Positions 23,741 through 35,599 of a DNA stretch of 64,000 nucleotides are shown here, one piece after another. The notes under the pieces were generated by a model. The model had not been told where the DNA came from and did not search any database. It saw only the letters and a program-made list of their open reading frames with translations. The DNA is from Botryotinia globosa. Its lineage: Eukaryota > Ascomycota > Leotiomycetes > Helotiales > Sclerotiniaceae. Made by a program: the position numbers and the translations under genes. The stretch's first letter is position 1, and each line of letters opens with the position of its first letter. Location of the stretch: assembly GCA_014898425.1 (NCBI GenBank), contig RCSZ01000005.1, forward strand, positions 434,001 to 498,000. Direction: 5' to 3'.

Positions 23741-26282
23741 ACGAGCAGCTACATGGCTCTAAATCCTCAGCGTTACATTGTACAATTTCAATCAATAGCA
23801 CCTCTCGACGAAATTTTGGCTGGGGGGAGAAGATCTACAATCAATCAAAATCCCCCTCAACACAATCCGCAACTGCTTTTTCGTGGTGAGGTTGGTGCTT
23901 TGATACACGCATTGCTCCAGAGTGTGAATTTATCGCCTTGCCTTTAGTTATTTGTTATTTGATTGTTGCTTTTTCGTATCACGAACGAGTCAGTGGATGA
24001 CTGGGTGAGTGGTTGGTTGTTGGTTTTTTGTTTCGGAATCCGGCAAATCAGTAGTAAAATGAATATAATGGTTTGATTGCCGCGGGGTCAAATGAATGAT
24101 TTGGGAAGGAAGGAAACGTTTGGTGCACGCATTACTTTTATGACACTGCTATTTGGTTTTGGGACGTGGGTACATAGATGGGATGGGACGGATTGTTTGG
24201 GGAGCTGCGAGACTGATTTCGAAAATGAGGGATGGCAAAAGGGTGGAGGCGGGCCTTGTAATTATGCATATTGAGTACACACATAGATTAAGGATGAGTA
24301 CTCTCGTTACATCGGGGCAGCTCGGTGAGAGTGCTCGCTTGTTTGTAGAGTTCACGAAAACAAAAGGAAAATTGAGAAAAACACATTAAAATATGTTAAA
24401 CACTTCAGGTTTCTTGAGATGTACGCAGTCTCTGTGTGTGGGGTATGGGTGACATGTTATGTTTGAAGTGTGTGCATGAGTATATAGGACTTTGTTGTGA
24501 AAGACTGATCTAATAGGCTGAGAGAAATACTAACTATGGTGGTGAGAAAGTGCGTATGCAATTTGCTATGTATGGATATTTTTCCGGTGTGGTTTTCTGT
24601 TCCAGGTGGAAGGACAGTGTTTCGCGCTGTTCGTTTTGAGGGTTTGAGGGTTCGGTGGAATGGGGAATGGGGAATGGGGAATGGGGAATGGGGAATGGGG
24701 AATGGGGAATGGGGGTGTGGTGGAATAGGGCAATGAGGAGGAGACAGAGGTGTAGTGCAGCGCAGTTGGTAGTATAGCGATTGAGATTGTGGGAAGAAGG
24801 AAAAGAGAGAAAGGGAAAAACACGGGGTGTGGAATGAAGATTGATGGTTGATAAAGAGTGGTGCAAAACGGGTGGTTATGGAGAAGAGGATGGGAGACAG
24901 TTATTGAATGCGGTGAGTATGGAGTCGAGATTTGAGGTCATGGATAGATGGATAGATTGCGGGGCTGTCTGTTTGCTTGGGTATAGGTGTCTGTAGAGGT
25001 TTGGCTGGGGGATGGTGAGGAGTATGTATGAGGTTTTGAGTTTGAGAATGCATATTTCGAGATAAAGAGAGGAGGGGAGAACGTTGCATGAGATGGGTGG
25101 AGGGAACTGTGACATGGTTGAGGAGGGGGATAGATCATTCTTTGGAAACACAACCGTGTCTTTGCGGTTTGGCAATACAACTAATTTGACTCTGGAGAGT
25201 TTGCAAAACACAAAACCGCAAATGTGGTATAGCAACATCAAGTTATGCAAATCAGTCCTAGTGGAATCAAATCTGAGTCTAGTTTGTGATTGTTCATATC
25301 ATTTGTGCTTGTGGGAGGAGTAGAATCAGTGGTTCTCAGGAAGCTGGGAAACCTCTTGTCTGCTTTGTAGTCATTTCAGAACCATTTGAAGTATTACTTG
25401 GTGTGGTTAGCTAGATGGCCAGTGTATCTTGATTTCATGTAGTGATTCGCTAGCAAGCAACTTTATATGGTGTCTCTGGTTGAAAGTTTTATTTTCTCTT
25501 AGACGGGAACATCATCACTACAAAAGAGGGAACTCGGGCAGTAGTATAGGCGAAGACTGAATAACAACATCTAACTAAAACCTATAGAATGTGAGTCTCT
25601 CAGCTGTAAAGTGTTTGTTCTTTGATCATCTCAAGAGGTCAATCTCAAGGTGGATTGCTCTTACATACTGAGCAACTGTTTGCTAAAATGGTTATTTATA
25701 CTTCTTTCTCAAATCGTGTGAGAACATGGACATCTCATGACAAACCCCTATCAGATCAAAACATCAAACAAAGTAAGACCAGACAGACACACCTACCTAG
25801 GTTGGTAGGTACCTATATAAAACTACAATACAGCGGCATCCTTTTGTGGGATTTCCTGGCATACCAAAATCACTTCCTCGTCAGATTTCTTGAATCAATG
25901 ATAGAATTCACTTTTTATAAATAAATAACATTCACTTTTTATAAACAAATAACGGCATTAACCAGGAAAATCACATCATTTTGGAAGTGAACTTTCCGAG
26001 TACAGCCGAGCTGTATGGGAGTCAACTTTACAAGCTGTCCAGCTGTAATTGGTGAATAGATGGCGACCTCGGAACACATGTACAAATGATCAGAGTTGCA
26101 GGAAGTGAATATATGCTCGGTTCAGTAAACAAAATAAGCTAGTATTGGGCAATATAGTTGAATGAAGACTCTTCTCGATCTACAAAGTTCTCGAATTCCT
26201 ACTCGTTCACATCTACAATTATCAAACCTTCTAACTTATTTACCTATACAACAATTTACACACTTACAACAAGATCATAATA
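23741..26282. other. Intergenic with G-rich tandem repeat
   Basis: No supported gene. Contains the medusa 3' flank, a GGGGAAT tandem array (24662-24715) and the promoter of the gene at 26283. A short near-repeat (ACTTTTTATAAA with flanks, about 25908-25945) occurs twice. The open frames here are compositional. Confidence 0.6.
24662..24715 (+). repeat. GGGGAAT array, 8 G-runs
   Basis: Eight runs of four or more G at exact 7-nt spacing, separated by AAT, the last run being five G. The layout meets the usual G-quadruplex rule (runs of three or more G, loops of seven or fewer) on the plus strand. It lies 0.9 kb downstream of the medusa stop codon. Confidence 0.92.
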
Positions 26283-28174
26283 ATGTCTTCGCCTATTGAA
26301 TTTAATTATTCCCTTCCAATCCAAAGAGAAGATGGCCATGCTTACCACATGCCAAACTTCACAGACAAACTATGGCTGGCAAGAATGAGAAATGCAGAAG
26401 TGCCAGAGTTGATAAATGATGCCATTGGGTATTTAACAGCAGAGGAAGATCGATCAATTCAGATGAATCGAATCCCGCCTAATCAAAAAGTCTTCGTCAA
26501 CGAGAATGAGAATGCGTCCTTTACAGCTCAGCAGGTTGACTCGAAGACGATCCAAGAGAAACTCCCTGGCTTCGTTATGGAAGGAATCTTGAAGCTACGA
26601 AAGATGTTCCTCCGTCGCGGAGAAGGCAAACACTCTGAGAAGTGTAGGTTCGAACAGATTCTTAGATCTGAAAAAGATGGAAAGAGTCGGGTTTACACCC
26701 TGGGATGGTCAATTCCACCTAATGGGGATAGTGGCGGAGTTTCAACAACAGCGAAGGGCCACATTGAGCATTGTGATGAACTTGCAGAAGCTGTTCAATT
26801 GATTGCCAAGGTTTCACAGGCAATCATTCGATACGTCACTCCTGCAGAAGAACTCAAAGTACTTGAGCTACAATCCGAGATCGATGTAGCGTACACGGTT
26901 GGCGATGAGGAGAATAGAAATTTCTGTAAGTCCTGATCCACTAAGTGCATGTTTTGAATCACTTGCTAACATCTGTGTCAGCAACCATACAAGTCAACTA
27001 CTCCAATGTGGACACGGTCTCTTTGTCAGTTGAGATGGGGAAGTCTGGGTCGTTGCACATAGACGCGAAGGACGACCCAGCGCGAATGTCGGTGCTCCTG
27101 AACCTGTCCAATCTTGCTGAAGGATGCTGGCCTGGAACATTTACCATAATGTCACTCCGCGACTACTGGGTATTCGCACCGTGTGATGCCCTGGTCTTCA
27201 GGGCAAGACATCCTCATCTCGGCATTCCACCAAGAATGATGGGAGACTCGCCCAGGAAACCATACGTTGCACCAATTCCGGGACTGGCGTGGATGGACCC
27301 AGAGTTATACAACTATTCCAGACTCGTCTTCGTCGCCTACCCGCAGAAAAACTTGATGAATGTTGCGCCGTCTTTGAAGAGGTATCAAATGCCCAATCAT
27401 TATCAAAAAGATAATCCAATGGCTATTACCTTTCCTCATGGAGAAGCTTTCGCGCTTGCGGCATGGGGAACTCTAAGACATCAGCACGAAAAGATCGCAA
27501 TGCAAGACGCTTGGCATCTTGCGAACCGCCACAGCAGTGGGTCCTTAGCTGTGTTACCATCCGCCAAATCGATTGCAGAGCGAGAAGCGTGGAAAGACGA
27601 AGACGGGAATATTATTTTACCACGAGTAGCAAGGATTCAAACGGTTTTAGACGGAAATTCCGCACAGTCTCGAGACTCGGATCAAGCGAAAGCATTTGCC
27701 AGACTTAGAAAGATTGCAAAAGCATCACTTTCTCAAGACTATTTCCAGCTGCGGTCGACACATGCAGACGTTCAATACGTGAGTGTGTTGGGTTCTTCGC
27801 TCATTAAGCCACCAGTGATTACTCCTGGGAAGAAACTCTCGAAGGCTGCCACTCATGCAATCTTTGGAGAGAAGCCATACTTATGTTCGCTCTGTGACAA
27901 AAGAGTTCCAGGTCGATTTGAGTTGAGATCCCACTTCAAGGCTTGCCACAAGAACGACTTTTTCGAAGGTGTTGAAGCCGTTATGCCGACAAGAGATCCA
28001 AGCCATCTCAAATGTCTACAAGAGGCGGGGGCTTCAAGTGTGGCGGAGAGCTCCAAGAAGGGTGGTAAGCGTCGGAGAACTTCTGGATCGGAAAGTAATG
28101 AGCCGCCAGCACAGAAGATCAAGGCCGAGGATCCAGATGGTGCCATCGTGATCTCGGACGACGAGGAAATTTAG
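26283..28174 (+). CDS. TET/JBP-like dioxygenase-fold protein, C2H2 finger
   Basis: Exons 26283-26925 and 26982-28174; 56-nt intron (GTAAGT, branch GCTAAC, CAG), phase 1; 611 residues. Residues about 237-334 carry a double-stranded-beta-helix signature: H240-x-D242 in SLHIDAKDD, then PGTF, then H293 in HPHLGIPP, then R328 in YSRLVFVAY. This order (HxD, G-T-F, H followed by G-x-P-P, distal R) is that of 2-oxoglutarate/Fe(II) dioxygenases, most like TET/JBP oxygenases including those carried by fungal transposons. TET/JBP enzymes oxidise 5-methylpyrimidines, but the substrate here is unknown. A classical C2H2 finger follows (C516, C519, H532, H537). The tail has basic KKGGKRRR, a sumoylation consensus IKAE (594-597) and an acidic SUMO-interaction-like IVISDDEE. 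It is probably nuclear. Coding call secure; enzyme assignment inferred from motif spacing. Confidence 0.85.
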
Positions 28175-28974
28175 GACCTCGCGGCTGCTTCTATACAGCA
28201 CAGGAAGAGAAATTAAAGTCTTCTTGAATTCGAGTCATATTACACGGATCTTTTTGATAGTATGTATGTAGATATTTTATGAGTTGTAGAATATTCAAGT
28301 AGATAGTGTATCAAATGGTTCGATTTTTTCTCTTCGGAGTTGTCTTTTGTGAAGCAAATGTGAGAAAAAAATTGTAGAGCCTATGGTGACTCCTACTTCT
28401 CTCCTTCTCTTCTTCTAAATCCCTTTCTTCACTTATTGTCATTTCGAACTGATTTGTATTTATAGTCGAGGGTTACCTATCTAGATACGCTGTCGTATTA
28501 AGTGAAGCTTAGAAACATGAGTACATTTCTTATTATCTATATCATCATACGATTTCACTATCAATGTTATAGTTGCGTTGATTTTATTAACATTCATTAG
28601 TCATCCCCTTCCAAGCCATATGAAAATCTTATACTATAAAATTATATTGACTTCGTATAAGCAGTGTGGTATTGATGCTCATTTTCTCTATTAATTTTAA
28701 GCTATCGGTAAAAGTCATATGAAAAGCATGAGACTAGAGGTCAAAATAACTTACGAGTTATTAGGATTAAGCATGCATACTATCTGTATTACTCAGATAT
28801 TACTAGTAATCTTTAATAACTTCACGAAAACAAATGAATGTTGATGCTGGACTCAGTAACATCTAATCATGTCGTTTAAACACAATATAATTGCTAATAA
28901 TATACAGTACTAGGGCACAGCTATTCGTCGAACACCAAAATTGCATCACATCTTATATAAATTATCAATAATAT
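28175..28974. other. Intergenic, grading into AT-rich DNA
   Basis: 3' flank of the dioxygenase-like gene, then increasingly AT-rich sequence. No gene is seen. Confidence 0.6.
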
Positions 28975-29636
28975 CACCCATAAGATTATAATTTATATAT
29001 ATAAAATTTTATATTAATCTCTTTAATTTTAAGCATATTTTTATAAAAATAAGATGATCTATTTTTAGAATTTTTATTAATTATAAAATTCATATAAAAA
29101 GTTAATATAAATTCGAAATATTGAAATTTACTCATAAAATAAGCAAAAATTAAAAACTTTTTCTTTAATATTAATTTAATTTTATAAATAATGATATTCA
29201 TATAGTTTTAAATTATAATAAATATTAAAATTAAATTCTTTAATATATAATAAAATTATTCAAGAAATTTTAATTTAATATAAAGATTTTTAATATTTCT
29301 ATTTTATTATTATAAATAGAGCGAAATGGTTATTTTTGATGTGATTTTAGTGTTTCATGAACAGCTGAATACGGTTACCATATAATAACTTTTAGCTGAT
29401 TCATTTAAATTATATCTAATAAGGCTCGTTCGAATTAACCTTTTTTGATATTAGACTTAATATATTAGTCATATTAGGTGTGGATATTATAATATATATA
29501 TTTATATTCTAAAACAAAATTTGAAATTTATTGATAAAAAATAGATCTAAAAATGAGTATTATTTATATTAAGGATTTATATAGATTTCATAGAATTACT
29601 TATTAATATACTAAAAAACGTTTTGAGTTTAAAGAG
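28975..29636. repeat. AT-rich RIP-like flank, left of retroelement
   Basis: Extremely AT-rich sequence with no open frame of interest, lying outside the left LTR and its target duplication. It therefore predates the insertion or is a separate repeat. Similar AT-rich DNA lies just outside the right LTR, suggesting the element landed in already degraded repeat DNA. Confidence 0.55.
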
Positions 29637-29641
29637 GAGTA
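29637..29641. repeat. Target site duplication GAGTA, left copy
   Basis: The five bases immediately before the left LTR equal the five immediately after the right LTR (38132-38136), as expected for integrase-mediated LTR-element insertion. Confidence 0.9.
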
Positions 29642-29801
29642 TGTGAGGGTGCACGGACCCTCTATGCACGTGACCGGCTGTACTAGCCATTTTAGCTAGT
29701 TTTTCAAGTATAAGTTGGAAGCCTTACTTCCAACTTCCTTTTAGATCTTTATTAATAACTAAACCATTAAAACAACTCCTTTTCAATTCACAATCCTTAC
29801 A
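29642..29801 (+). repeat. 5' LTR, 160 bp
   Basis: Begins TGTGAGGG and ends CCTTACA. It is collinear over 160 bp with the right LTR at 37972-38131 without any gap. By eye there are 21 differences, all transitions. The terminal inverted repeat TGTGAGG/CCTCACA is perfect in the right copy and has one change in the left. Confidence 0.92.
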
Positions 29802-31400
29802 AAGTTATTAATCACTTTTTGAATTGGATAGAAATTATTTATATATAGAATATATATAAAACAGATTTGAATTGTTTTTAGAGAAAAATTACAATAACCT
29901 ATAATACTATTTAAACAAACTCTGGGCCACTCGTAGGTTTTTATATAACAAATTAAACTAATAAAAATAATTACCAGGAATATAAAATCATAAGGATTAA
30001 TAGAATTAGAGATACTATTCAATTCATAAACAATAATCAAAAAAGCATATACAAAAGAAACTATCAAATAAAAAAAACAATTAGAAATAAATATAGATTA
30101 AAACAAAAAAGGAACGAATTACCCAAACCTCCAAATTCAATTCAAAGAAACAATTAGTATAAGCTTTCAAAAAACAAATTACCCAAATCTTTAAATTCAA
30201 TTCAAAAAAAGAGCTAGTATAAGCTTTAAAAAAAGAAACCAAACTAAAAGTTTTGTATTATTCAAAATAAATAAATCTGAAACTCTTATTTCAATATATT
30301 CTTATTTATCAAATATTATTAATTGTTATTATTAAATTAATCTATAAGAAAATATAAACAATTAAATTACTATAAGATAAAAGGATTCCTCATTTTATTT
30401 AAATATATTGAAAGAATTATAGAAGATTATAGTCCAACAAAAGAGACAATTGAAGATATAGACTAAGAAAAATAGAAAAAGAGAAATAAAAATAATAGTA
30501 ATAAAATATTAATTAATAATATTTATATATAATATTTTGATTAATAATATAACAAAATCTAATAATCTATAATTCTTTATAAATAAAAGAATCTTTATGA
30601 ATATAAAATCAAGCAAATTATTATTACTAAATATCTGAAATATATCAATTATTATTAATGTTAATATTCTATTTATATTGTTTATAGAATTCTTTCGGAA
30701 TAAATCTAGAATCAAAATATTTTTAGTTTTCGAAAGAAGGAAGATTGATATTAGACTATAGATTATAGAATTAGAAGATTATTTTATATTAAAAGGTATC
30801 TCCAATACTACACAATAGATAGTATTAGTAAGAAATTATATTAATAGAGGTATTAAAAAGCGAATCATATTAGTATGATTATATAGTGATTTTTCAATTA
30901 TTATAAAATTCGAGAACTGAAATCTTTTAAAGGATTAATTATTCAGTCAATATAGTCCTATCAATATAAATCTAAAAGTCAATCTTCGGATGGTAAAAAC
31001 CATTATATTCGAAAAACAAATGGTATAAGACTTTAATAATTATTTTGAATTAATTTTTCAAAATGTTTTGTAGATATATAAAGATTAAGTAGTGGTAATA
31101 TATTATTTTATAAAATTAATTAAATCTATTTTCTTATATATCTATATAAATTATAATAAAGTATTATTTATAATATTCAAAGAATTGAAAATAATAGTAT
31201 AAAATATAGAGAATTTCCTATATATATAAAAATAATTGTTTTTAATCAATAATAAGCAAATAAAATTTGAGAAAAAAAGAAAATCAAACGAGGATATATA
31301 ATATAATATTTCCAATTTAATTAAATCTAGTAATGATTTGTATAGAAAAAAAAGAAAAGAAATAAGATTCTTTGAAATTTTAATAGAACAAAGAAAGAGA

Positions 31401-31463
31401 TGTAAAGAAAACAAAATATATTTTAAATGTGGAGAAGTAGATTATTAGATTAGTAATTATAAA
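31401..31463 (+). pseudogene. Gag CCHC zinc-knuckle relic
   Basis: In one frame TAT-x2-TGT-x4-TAT-x4-TAT spacing is exact for a CCHC knuckle. Only the second Cys survives. Cys-to-Tyr (TGT to TAT) and His-to-Tyr (CAT to TAT) are single transitions, and an internal TAG fits a mutated TGG. This marks the 3' end of gag. Confidence 0.75.
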
Positions 31464-32557
31464 AATCAATCAATTAGTGAAAGAAAAAATAAATAGTTGG
31501 GAAATGATAATTCTTTTCGATAATAGGAATGTTAGAATAAAAAGAGAGTAATCATTTTAAAAAAAACTATATCAAGCTAAAAAGAAATTTAGGAAAATCT
31601 TTAATCGTTATTATAAAAAAAAACAAAAATTTATATAATTATTGATTATTAAATCCAATATAAAAAACAATAATCTAATATCAAATATTTAATATTATAT
31701 AATTAATATATTTAAATCGAATTGAAAAGATATCATTAATATTAGTTTTAATATAAAAAAGGGAATCATAGTAATTAATAGTATTAGGATTATATGATAT
31801 AAGATTATTAATAAAAATAAAAAACTAATTATATCAATATTATAGTTATAAGGATACTATAGATTTTCTTTAATTGTTGAATATAAAAAATCTTTTTTAA
31901 ATAACAATTATTATTTATATAAATAAAAATAAAGATAAGATATTATTTATAGTAATTATTAATTCTATTATAATAATGAATTTTATTTCTTTAGAGATAG
32001 TAAAACAGATTTAGTATAAAGAGTTAAATATATATTGCTTACTAATTAAAGATATAAATAAAAATATTTTAAAATCAATATTTATTTTAATTTATAAAGA
32101 AATCAATTTTGAATATTTATTAATTAAAGATAATATATTATTAAAATTTAGAGTTATATTATTAAAAATAGGTGATATTATATTCAGATTTTTATAGCTT
32201 CAATAGTATAATTTGAAAATAGATTGGAGGTTAGGTAAGATGTTTAATAATAATAATTCAGAATTATAGGTTATATTAGATATATTTGATTTCTTAAATT
32301 TTATATATGATGTAGTTGAGAAAGTAGAGATTATATTAAAAAAGAATATAATTGTAATAATATTATTATTTCTAATATTTATAAATAATAATAGAATAGA
32401 TTATGCAATTATTTAGAAAGTATTTAAAAAAATCCTAAATGTATATTCGAAATACTCTCTATTATTTAATAAAAAAAAAGCAGAAAAATTATTATTTTAT
32501 AAATCTAAAATTGATTACAAAATTGTTTTTCGAGAAGATTATTAATCAAAATTTGGG

Positions 32558-33330
32558 TTGCTATATAATCTATTTGAATATAAACTTAAGATGTTTAGGA
32601 AGTATATTATGAAGATATTTGTATTAGGATTTATAAAACTATCAAAATCAAAAGCAGAAATATTGCTTTTATTTATATATAAAAAAGACATCAAGGAATT
32701 ACACCCATATATAGATTTTAGAGATATAAATAGTAGTACAATATCAAATCAATATTTCATTCTATTTATCTTGAAGATATTGAATTATTTTGAAAAGGTA
32801 AAAGTATTTACAAAACTTGATCTATATAGGGTTTACAATTTAATAAGAATTTATTTAAATGATGAATAAAAAACGGTTTTCTATATATATTTCGAATTAT
32901 TCAAATATCTAGTATTATTATTCGATTTGTACAATACTTTAACTACTTTTTAAGTATATATCGATCAATATCTATAAAAATTTATTAATAAATCAATCAT
33001 TATATATTTAAATAATATCTTAATTTATTCGAAAAATAAAGAAAATTATAAATCTTATATAAAACAAATCTTGAAAAAGTTATTGGAATAAAAACTATTT
33101 TACAAACTCAAAAAATATCAATTCAATATAAAAGAAATGGAATTCCTAGATTATATTATTTCAGATAAAGGAATCGCTATAAATCAAGCTAGGGTTAGTT
33201 TAATTATAAAATAACTAATACCAAAGTTAATACAGAAAGTATTATTATTCTTAGGGTTTTACAATTTTTATAGATAATTTATATTTAGTTATAGCAATAT
33301 TATATTATCAATGATAAACAATACAAAAGG
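32558..33330 (+). pseudogene. Reverse transcriptase relic (Ty3/gypsy)
   Basis: The first part (32558-32869) is still open and includes FTKLDLYRVYNLIRI, the RT core typical of gypsy elements. The frame continues, broken by stops, through the YLDD-equivalent box (reads YLNN at 33005-33016) and the following ILIYS, then a GFYNFYR-type block. This was the anchor for classifying the element. Confidence 0.88.
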
Positions 33331-34229
33331 AAAGAAAAAATTCAAATAGATCAAAGATTGCAAAAAAACTTTTAATATATTTAAAACTGTTTTCACTAAA
33401 ACCCTATTACTATACTATTTTATTATAATACTAGCCTGTTTTTTGGAAATGGATATATTTATTAGAATACTATACAGAATATTATTACAAATCCAAAAAG
33501 ATATATATAAATATTCGATTACATTTTATTCTTGAAAACTAATATTAATAGAAATGAATTATATAATATTTAATCAAGAATTATTTGCAATAATAGAATC
33601 TATTAAATACTAATATTATTTTTTGAAAAAAGCTTAATATCAAATAATTATTATCTCTGATTATAACAATCTAAAGCATTTTATAATCTTTAAAACCCTT
33701 ATAAAAAAACAAACTAAATAAGTAATAATATTATCAATAATCGATTATATTATTATATATAAATTAAAGAAAAAAAACCCTATCAATAATTTCTCAAGAA
33801 AAGCGAACTACTAATATAAAACAATAAAACCAATATCTTTTCTAAAATTATAAGAATAAACTATGGATTTGTTATTATTATTAAACAGCCAATCTAATAT
33901 ATTATATTTAATTGAAGATATTGTAAAAAGGGAAATCGAGAAAGATATATTGTATATATTTAAAGAATTATAAGAAATAGATAAGAATTATATTGATATA
34001 GAAAAAACCAAATTCCTTGTTACACTTCAAATTAAAAAAATATTAAAGGAAAGTTTAAACAATATTTAGGAAAGTTTAAAGTAATAATTAAATCTTATTA
34101 ATTCAATTCGATATTGTTAGTAGTTATATTCTAATCTAATAGGAATTCAATTCAATTTGAAAAAGGGATTGTAATATTATAAGAGAACAAGATTATTTAT
34201 TCTAATAAATAAAATATTGTAAAAAAATT

Positions 34230-34990
34230 TAATAAAAGAATTCTACAACTTTCCAATTATAAAACATTTTGAAAAAAACAGAATAATTAAAGTAATGAAA
34301 AGAATATTATATTAATAAAAAATGGATATAGATATTGAAGATTATGTATACTTATATTTGGTTTATTAATATAATAAATCATTGTATATAATAATTATTG
34401 AAGAATTAATTTCAATATTTATTCTAAATAGATTATGGGGAGGTATAGTATTAAATCTAATTATAGATTTATTAATATCAAGATTCAAAGTAGATTTCAA
34501 TAATAGAAAAAAAGGAAATATATAATTATATTTTGTTTATGATATTATATTAAATATAATTTATAGAATAATAAAAAAAACAAAGTTTTTATTATACAAA
34601 AAGGATATAACATTAATCCAATTTACTTATTTTTTTTTAAAGAAAGTATTTATAGAATATGGAATATCAAATTCTATTATTATGGATAAAACGGGTTTGT
34701 TTATAAATATATTTTAAATAATATTTATAAAGTATTTAGGTATAATTCGAAAACTATTTATAATATTTTATTTATAAATAGATAATTCAATTAAAAGATT
34801 AAATCAAATTATAGAAATATATTTTAGAATATATATTAATTATAAATAAAACAATTAAACAAATCTATTATATTTGATAGAATATATGTATAATTTGATT
34901 TCCATCTTAAATATCAAGTTATCGTTTTTTAAGGCAAATAAGAAAAACATTTTATTATTTTAAATTATTATAATTATGAATAAAAGGCTA
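34230..34990 (+). pseudogene. Integrase relic
   Basis: A degraded HHCC-like zinc region (34236-34370, with His and Cys changed to Tyr) is followed by the catalytic core. The first Asp is kept in LIIDLL (about 34455), the second in IIMDKTG (about 34680), and the Glu position reads Lys in SIKRLNQ (about 34790). Stops interrupt the frame. Confidence 0.8.
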
Positions 34991-35393
34991 AAAGATACAA
35001 AATAATTAATAAAAAAATTGAAAAAATTATATTAGTAATTGGTAGAAAATTTGATATATATATAAAATATATAAATAAAATATTATAATATAAAGTATTA
35101 TCTATTATTATTCAATATTGAAAATCAAATATAATTATCCTATAAGAATCTAATAACAAATCGAAAATATAAAAAGCTGGAATCCAAAAAATTAGAATCT
35201 TTCAAAATATTCAAAAATATTGGTTTATAAAGCTATCAAATCAAATTTCTAATATTCTATAAATATTATAATGTTTTTTATATAAATTTATTAATATTAT
35301 ATAAAACAATGAAAAGAGTGGATAAATCTGAAGATATATTGAAATTATTTGTGGTAGAAATAATTATAAATAAAGTTTATAGAAATAAAGTAT

Positions 35394-35565
35394 TGGAATA
35401 AAAAATAGAAAAAATCCTAGATTTAAGAATATATGAATATTAAAGAAAATTATAATATCAAATATATTAAAAAGGCTATTTCCAGGATGAAAATAGTTAA
35501 TAATTATTAAAAGATTTGGAGAACTTTAAAAAAAAGATTGTGGAATTTTATAAAAGAAAACCTTT
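35394..35565 (+). pseudogene. Chromodomain relic
   Basis: The frame reads KIEKILDLRIYEY, then KGYFQDENS, then LLKDLENFKKKIVEFY, with TAA codons where Trp or Gln are expected. This is the C-terminal chromodomain of chromovirus integrases, which in active elements directs integration to heterochromatin. Confidence 0.78.
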
Positions 35566-35599
35566 TATTTTAGATAGGATTACAAAAGAATAATTATAT

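Noticed and set aside
24534..25250. Minus-strand frames rich in Pro, Ser and His
   Set aside because: These are translations of the G-rich array and neighbouring purine-rich DNA; no conserved features.
29783..31414. Minus-strand frames inside the AT-rich block (68-94 codons)
   Set aside because: Composed of Ile, Phe, Asn, Leu and Lys as expected from AT-rich DNA; retroelement domain relics are on the plus strand.
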